Of a DNA stretch of 64,000 nucleotides, positions 58,893 through 64,000 are shown piece after piece. The notes beneath the pieces are model-generated. The model made no database searches, was not told the origin of the DNA, and was given only the letters and a program-made list of their open reading frames with translations. The position numbers were made by a program, and so were the translations under genes. Every line of letters begins with the position of its first letter. Position 1 is the first letter of the stretch. Source of the stretch: Arenicola marina (lineage: Eukaryota; Annelida; Polychaeta; Arenicolidae); contig OZ025255.1 in the NCBI GenBank assembly GCA_964019135.1, positions 27,281,188 through 27,345,187 of the forward strand, written 5' to 3'.

Positions 58893-59092
58893 NNNNNNNN
58901 NNNNNNNNNNNNNNNNNNNNNNNNNNNNNNNNNNNNNNNNNNNNNNNNNNNNNNNNNNNNNNNNNNNNNNNNNNNNNNNNNNNNNNNNNNNNNNNNNNNN
59001 NNNNNNNNNNNNNNNNNNNNNNNNNNNNNNNNNNNNNNNNNNNNNNNNNNNNNNNNNNNNNNNNNNNNNNNNNNNNNNNNNNNNNNNNNNNN
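58893..59092. other. Assembly gap, 200 N
   Basis: Exactly 200 N. The round number suggests a placeholder rather than a measured length. Confidence 0.99.
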
Positions 59093-59311
59093 CCTGGGCA
59101 CGTTCGCCAAACTCTGTCGCCCCGGTCATGCCAGAAAGTCATGTTTCACTCAGGACTAACTCCATCAAGTAAGCCTTGCACAATACATGGTAGCCCATGC
59201 GACTTTGTGGGTTTCACGCAAGAGCATGTATTGTACAATGCATACGTGATGGAGCTAAAGCTAAGCTTGAAATGAACTTGGATCTTACCACACATGCATT
59301 AGAGATCGGCC

Positions 59312-59770
59312 CCGCGCCCCAAGAACATGCCCGCACCCGCCCCGCGCCCGCGAACCGGCACTGCGGGCGCCCGCACATGCCGGCCCCGCCCCGCGCCCGC
59401 GAACCTGCACTGCAGGCGCCCGCACATGCCCGCCCCGCCCCGCACCCGCGAACCTGCACTGCAGGCGCCCGCACATGCCCGCCCCGCCCGCGAACCGGCA
59501 CTGCGGGCGCCCGCACATGCCCGCCCCGTCCCGCGCCCGCGAACCGGCACTGCGGGCGCCCGCACATGCCCGCCCCGCCCCGCGCCCGCGAACCGGCACT
59601 GCGGGCGCCCGCACATGCCCGCCCCGCCCCGCACCCGCGAACCTGCACTGCGGGCGCCCGCTGGCATGCCCGCCCCGCCCGCGAACCGGCACTGCGGGCG
59701 CCCGCTGGCATGCCCGCCCCGCCCTGCTAACCGGCACTGCGGGCGCCCGCTGGCATGCCCGCCCCGCGCC
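59312..59770. repeat. GC-rich 48-bp minisatellite, about 9 copies
   Basis: Unit includes GCCCGCGAACCGGCACTGCG, GGCGCCCGCACATGCCCGCC and CCGCC, with variants CCTGCACTGCAGG and CTGGCATGCC. Confidence 0.96.
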
Positions 59771-59894
59771 GATCGCTAATATGCAGGCATATTACCTACC
59801 GCTCGCTATGTGACTACCCCTCGGCAGTTGTTATGCCTTTCTCGGAGAACGTTCGCAATAAATTGTGATTACTGGAAATTTATGTTTCAGGCCA

Positions 59895-61078
59895 AGGAGC
59901 AATGGGTGCAGGTATGACACGGTGTGGTGGTGTCTGTAGCTATAACAAGCAATGGCGAGCAGGTATGACACGGTGTGGTGGTGTCTGTAGCTATAACCAG
60001 CAATGGCGTGCAGGTATGACACGGTGTGGTGGTGTCTGTAGCTATAACCAGCAATGGCGTGCAGGTATGACACGGCGTGGTCGTGTCTGTAGCTATGACA
60101 CGGTGTGGTGGTGTCTGTAGCTATAACCAACAATGGCCTGCAGGTATGACACGGTGTGGTGGTGTCTGTAGCTATAACCAGCAATGGCGAGCAGGTATGA
60201 CACGGTGTGGTAGTGTCTGTAGCTATAACCAGCAATGGCGAGCAGGTATGACACGGCGTGGTGGTGTCTGTAGCTATAACCAGCAATGGCGAGCAGGTAT
60301 GACACGGCGTGGTGGTGTCTGTAGCTATAACCAGCAATGGCGTGCAGGTATGACACGGTGTGGTGGTGTCTGTAGCTATAACCAGCAATGGCGTGCAGGT
60401 ATGACACGGCGTGGTGGTGTCTGTAGCTATAACCAGCAATGGCGAGCAGGTATGATACGGTGTGGTGGTGTCTGTAGTTATAACCAGCAATGGCGTGCAG
60501 GTATGACACGGCGTGGTCGTGTCTGTAGCTATGACACGGTGTGGTGGTGTCTGTAGCTATAACCAACAATGGCCTGCAGGTATGACACGGTGTGGTGGTG
60601 TTTGTAGCTATAACCAGCAATGGCGAGCAGGTATGACACGGTGTGGTAGTGTCTGTAGCTATAACCAGCAATGGCGAGCAGGTATGACACGGCGTGGTGG
60701 TGTCTGTAGCTATAACCAGCAATGGCGAGCAGGTATGACACGGCGTGGTGGTGTCTGTAGCTATAACCAGCAATGGCGAGCAGGTATGACACGGCGTGGT
60801 GGTGTCTGTAGCTATAACCAGCAATGGCGTGCAGGTATGACACGGTGTGGTGGTGTCTGTAGCTATAACCAGCAATGGCGTGCAGGTATGACACGGCGTG
60901 GTGGTGTCTGTAGCTATAACCAGCAATGCCGAGCAGGTATGACACGGTGTGGTGGTGTCTGTAGCTATAACCAGCAATGGCGTGCAGGTATGACACGGTG
61001 TGGTGGTGTCTGTAGCTATAACCAGCAATGGCGAGCAGGTATGACACGGTGTGGTGGTGTCTGTAGTTATAACCAGCT
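59895..61078. repeat. 51-bp minisatellite with 436-bp block duplication
   Basis: About 23 copies of a unit containing AGCAATGGCGAGCAGGTATG, ACACGGTGTGGTGGTGTCTG and TAGCTATAACC. A truncated double unit (CGTGGTCGTGTCTGTAGC next to TATGACACGG) occurs at about 60075 and again about 60511, 436 bp apart, marking a duplicated block. Confidence 0.97.
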
Positions 61079-61141
61079 GAGAATGCTCCCTCCCGACCAC
61101 GACCACACTTTAAAGGGGGGGGGGGCTCCTCAAACACTGTA

Positions 61142-61345
61142 CAGTGCGCGCCACTTAATCGCACTTCGGTTAATCGCAACTTTCGCTTAATCGCAACAAT
61201 TCTCAAATCCAAAGCCAATTCATATACATTTCTTGTTAACAACTTCGGTTAATCGTAACTTCGGTTAATCGCAACTTCGGTTAATCGCAACTTCGGTTAA
61301 GCGCAACTTCGGTTAAGCGCAAATTCCGCTTAATCGCAACACAAA
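61142..61345. mobile_element. Possible DNA-transposon terminus with 15/16-bp sub-repeats
   Basis: CAGTGCGCGCCACTTAATCG is followed by repeats of AACTTCGGTTAATCGC (about ten, some AAGCGC). CAGT- ends followed by TTAATCGCAAC repeats recall Tigger/pogo-type termini. No matching opposite end or transposase was found. Confidence 0.35.
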
Positions 61346-62391
61346 TTTACCTGATTATAGGCGGGAACTTCGGATGGTGTTGTTAGCGGGCATAAAGAGA
61401 CAACGCGCTGACACTTAACACCTTTATAGCTTTGTTGTTATCGCCAGATTAACAGTCTGCGCTAACAAACACAAGCCACATGCTTTGTTATTCTTTTGGC
61501 TTCATTGCGTTCGGGTGATTGGCATTGATCAACGTGTGGTGCTTATGAGTAATTCAATGCCACATGAGTTAGCTTTATGTGCAATGACATATCACATATC
61601 ACGGGGGGTGTCTGATGCCTTTGTTCTTGGATTGCTTGTTCCTCGCTGCGATGTAAGACTCCTATAAAGCGTCAATGCTTCAGGCACCAAATACAGCTTC
61701 ACTATACGATCACGGCCAAACGAAAGGGAGGCCACAGCGAATTCAAACAGTTTTACAACTTAGAAGCTGACATCCATAAGTCAGTGACAGCCAGAACTAA
61801 ACAGAAGATGATTACAGACGGGGGGAAGGGGCGGGGGGTGAACATTGTGAACACTGAACAGCAATACCACTGTTATATTCTTCCAAATATAGATGTGATA
61901 CCTAAAGGAGATTTACAGGAGAGCTACCTAAAGTAGGAAGAGCTTCATCAATATCGTGAATGTTATCCCCAATATGACCTTGTGCTGTTTATGTTTAAAT
62001 AAAGAAATTTAAGCTTTAAATATCGTGTGACAAAGTATCATAAACTAAATAAATACAAAAGCACAACCACCACCAAGCTATCTTTCTCCTCCATACTGGT
62101 CACCCCGGCAACAACGTCACAACGCAAACGTCTTAACCTTTTAAGTACTGTTGAGCACGAAGACTCACGCCGAGTCACGCCGGCGGGGGGTGGGGGTCAT
62201 TTCGCAAGGTGTCATTAATTTCTAGCGGTGCCTCGGCCCTCCGTGACTCGGGCTTCAGATGTACTTCACACCTAATCAGTGTTAAATCTGCCATTGGCGC
62301 TCCTGCGGGCGGGCCAATGTCCAGGTGTTGCACCAGGACCTGCAGGCGGGCCCAGGCCCAGGTGTTGCACCAGGACCACTCGGGTGGCTTA
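61346..62391. other. Intergenic sequence without recognised feature
   Basis: No gene recognised. A short tandem of CCAGGTGTTGCACCAGGACC occurs twice at about 62320-62378. Confidence 0.5.
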
Positions 62392-62497
62392 ACCCGCAAT
62401 AGGCATGCTACTCAATGGAACACCATCTAGAATACAGGCCCCTATGGTGGCTATGCCTCCCTATCGGTATTAGCAGCTGTCTGAATTGGTGGGTGAA
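62392..62497. repeat. Direct repeat E, copy 1 (about 105 bp)
   Basis: Includes ACTCAATGGAACACCATCTA and CGGTATTAGCAGCTGTCTGA. Matches 62738-62845 at about 93%, 346 bp apart, same orientation. Confidence 0.93.
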
Positions 62498-62737
62498 GCT
62501 ATTTTTAGATCAGGGCGCAGTCGCGCAGTGCGCATGCTCGGTTCCTGACCGGAATGGACTGGCAAGCTTTTGGTAAACACACATGTATCACATAGGCGTG
62601 TGGCGTGTATATTGTCCGGGGTACCTAGGGATTTATCCAAAACAAATTGCAATAGTAGTCCAACCTGTTTTCTCTCATTCCTTAGGTATCTAGGATGGAT
62701 ATTTCCAAAATTTATCAAAATGTATTGAGTGGAATAT

Positions 62738-62845
62738 ACCCGCAAAAGGCACGCTACTCAATGGAACACCATCTAGAATACAGGCCCCTTATGGTGGCCA
62801 TGCCTCACTATCGGTATTAGCAGCCGTCTGAATTGGTGGGTTAAA
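62738..62845. repeat. Direct repeat E, copy 2
   Basis: Second copy of the repeat at 62392-62497. The 240 bp between them encodes an unrecognised minus-strand open frame (FGNIHPRYLRNERKQVG...). Could be flanks of a small retroelement or a local duplication. Confidence 0.93.
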
Positions 62846-64000
62846 GTGAACCGCCAGCCTGGCCTCTAACGCTGCTTTACCGATTCATATAATACCCAAT
62901 TGTCTATCCTCCAAATTACAGAATTTTTCGTCCTATCTCTGGCTCACAATAAAATTTAGAAGTGACCGCCGGGCACGATTTCGCCGCCTACCCGGGCGGC
63001 AGCCCTGTTTGGAGGTGTGTCCGCGATTGACCAATCAGGAGGCGATACTCTAACTTATTCAAACCGGAAATTGCGCCTATTGTGTGAGCAAAACAAGAGC
63101 GCGTGATCATCGCTAATATAAAGAGCTGCGATTCTAACTTCAATCATGGCATTGTTGCGGAGTCCATCGTCGCAAGACGTATATCAATTTGTTTGGATGG
63201 TACATTTCCATTAAACACTAACATCATGTTCTAATGCGCGGCTTGGAACTGCCGCTGTTCATCTGTAAATCGCGGCCCTGATCTCTCCCCGCGAGTGATA
63301 ACATAAGGCGGTGCCACGTGAATAGTCACAATACGCGTCACTGCTCCCGGCAAAATGGCGCTCTGCTTGACATTGCTGGGGGCGGGTTGCCTTAATTTTG
63401 TTCTCCTTACCAGTCGGCGGAAACGAAGCGTTAACACTCGCCAATTTAACTTTAAGATGTAAACTTTCGGTGCCGATCGCGATTAAATTAGGTTGGACAC
63501 CCGCTTTAAGCTATTTTGTTATCAGGGCACAGTCGCGCAGTGCGCGTGAACGAACGGCATGGGGTACTATAGCAACTTTACCCAACAAGAACCCCCAACC
63601 CCCAGTTTTGCTTACACGAAAGAGCAGGGAGGCCAGCCAGTTGAGAGACATGCATATGTGAATTGTGACTTACATAACCTAGGTAGATCAGTGTGCGCGA
63701 TATGGACTTTTCTAATATACAAAATACAACTAACATCAACAAAATAGAAATCACTATTTGTTCCGTCCGCCGTCACCAATAATTGATTATTTCAACTCCA
63801 TCAAATGTGACATTATAAGCCTGCACGCTTGAGCACCAGTACATTTAGTAATGTGGAGAGATATGATAGGGGTCTTAGGTCGACAGGCTCGGGAGGGGGG
63901 TGGGGGGCGGCACAAACTAAGTTGGGCTGAAGTATTTGTTGTTGGGTGCTTGGTTCCAAGAACCATTGGTAAAGTGATATTATGTGCGATGAAAAGGCTC
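62846..64000. other. Intergenic sequence without recognised gene
   Basis: Nothing firmly identified. A CCAAT motif (63031-63035) and TATAAAG (63117-63123) lie on the plus strand, but no open frame with family resemblance follows. Confidence 0.5.

Noticed and set aside
1-61078. CRISPR-like arrays
   Set aside because: Units are directly contiguous with no unique spacers, no cas genes are present, and the context is an intron-containing animal gene.
62470-62745. Minus-strand 91-codon frame between repeat E copies
   Set aside because: Could be a retroelement fragment, but I could not recognise any conserved motif, so it is not called.
63031-63148. CCAAT, TATAAAG and ATG series as a promoter and start codon
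   Set aside because: The ATG lies where transcription would begin and its frame ends after 22 codons. No family resemblance, so not listed as a gene.

Overview
This window is animal genomic DNA. It is dominated by minisatellites and contains one clear gene: the 5' half of a TRPM-family cation channel gene on the minus strand. Twelve consecutive exons lie between 29658 (5') and 3750 (3'). They join in frame through phase-matched GT-AG introns into 574 codons covering the cytosolic N-terminal TRPM homology region. Earlier exon(s) lie to the right of 29658 and were not identified. The transmembrane, pore and C-terminal exons lie to the left of position 1. Exon boundaries, tRNA-derived SINEs, a LINE relic, TTAA-flanked MITEs and very heavy minisatellite load fit an invertebrate such as a lancelet or a lophotrochozoan. 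The species cannot be fixed from the sequence.

Layout. 1-3610: 34-bp array. 3750-3917: exon 12. 3961-7892: 51-bp array. 9110-12695: 22-bp array. 12974-18138: exons 11 to 6, with a 51-bp micro-exon (14633-14683), SINEs and low-complexity tracts. 19090-19545: alternating purine-pyrimidine repeat. 20388-24308: 19-bp array. 25201-29658: exons 5 to 1, with arrays touching several splice sites. 30003-37153: a duplicated module made of 56-bp satellite units, a TATA-like/CRE/ATG-AAG block and a GGTGAC-based array, plus MITE and SINE insertions. 39465-45038: 54-bp array of about 103 units. 45039-64000: intergenic or far-upstream DNA with 110-bp, 17-bp, about 40-bp, 48-bp and 51-bp arrays, a 200-base assembly gap, a THAP-domain relic and a LINE nested in a SINE.

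The most interesting observation is that tandem duplication has copied splice donors. Downstream of exon 3, a 42-bp array repeats the last 20 bases of the exon plus its GTAAGT donor about a dozen times. Downstream of exon 2, the exon end plus its GT is duplicated once. In a later intron, a 19-bp array carries a CAG|GTAAC donor-like motif about 200 times in the sense orientation.

The very long open frames of 900 to 1500 codons lie entirely inside arrays whose unit lengths are multiples of three (or, for the 51-bp family, 17 codons). I treat them as artefacts, not genes.
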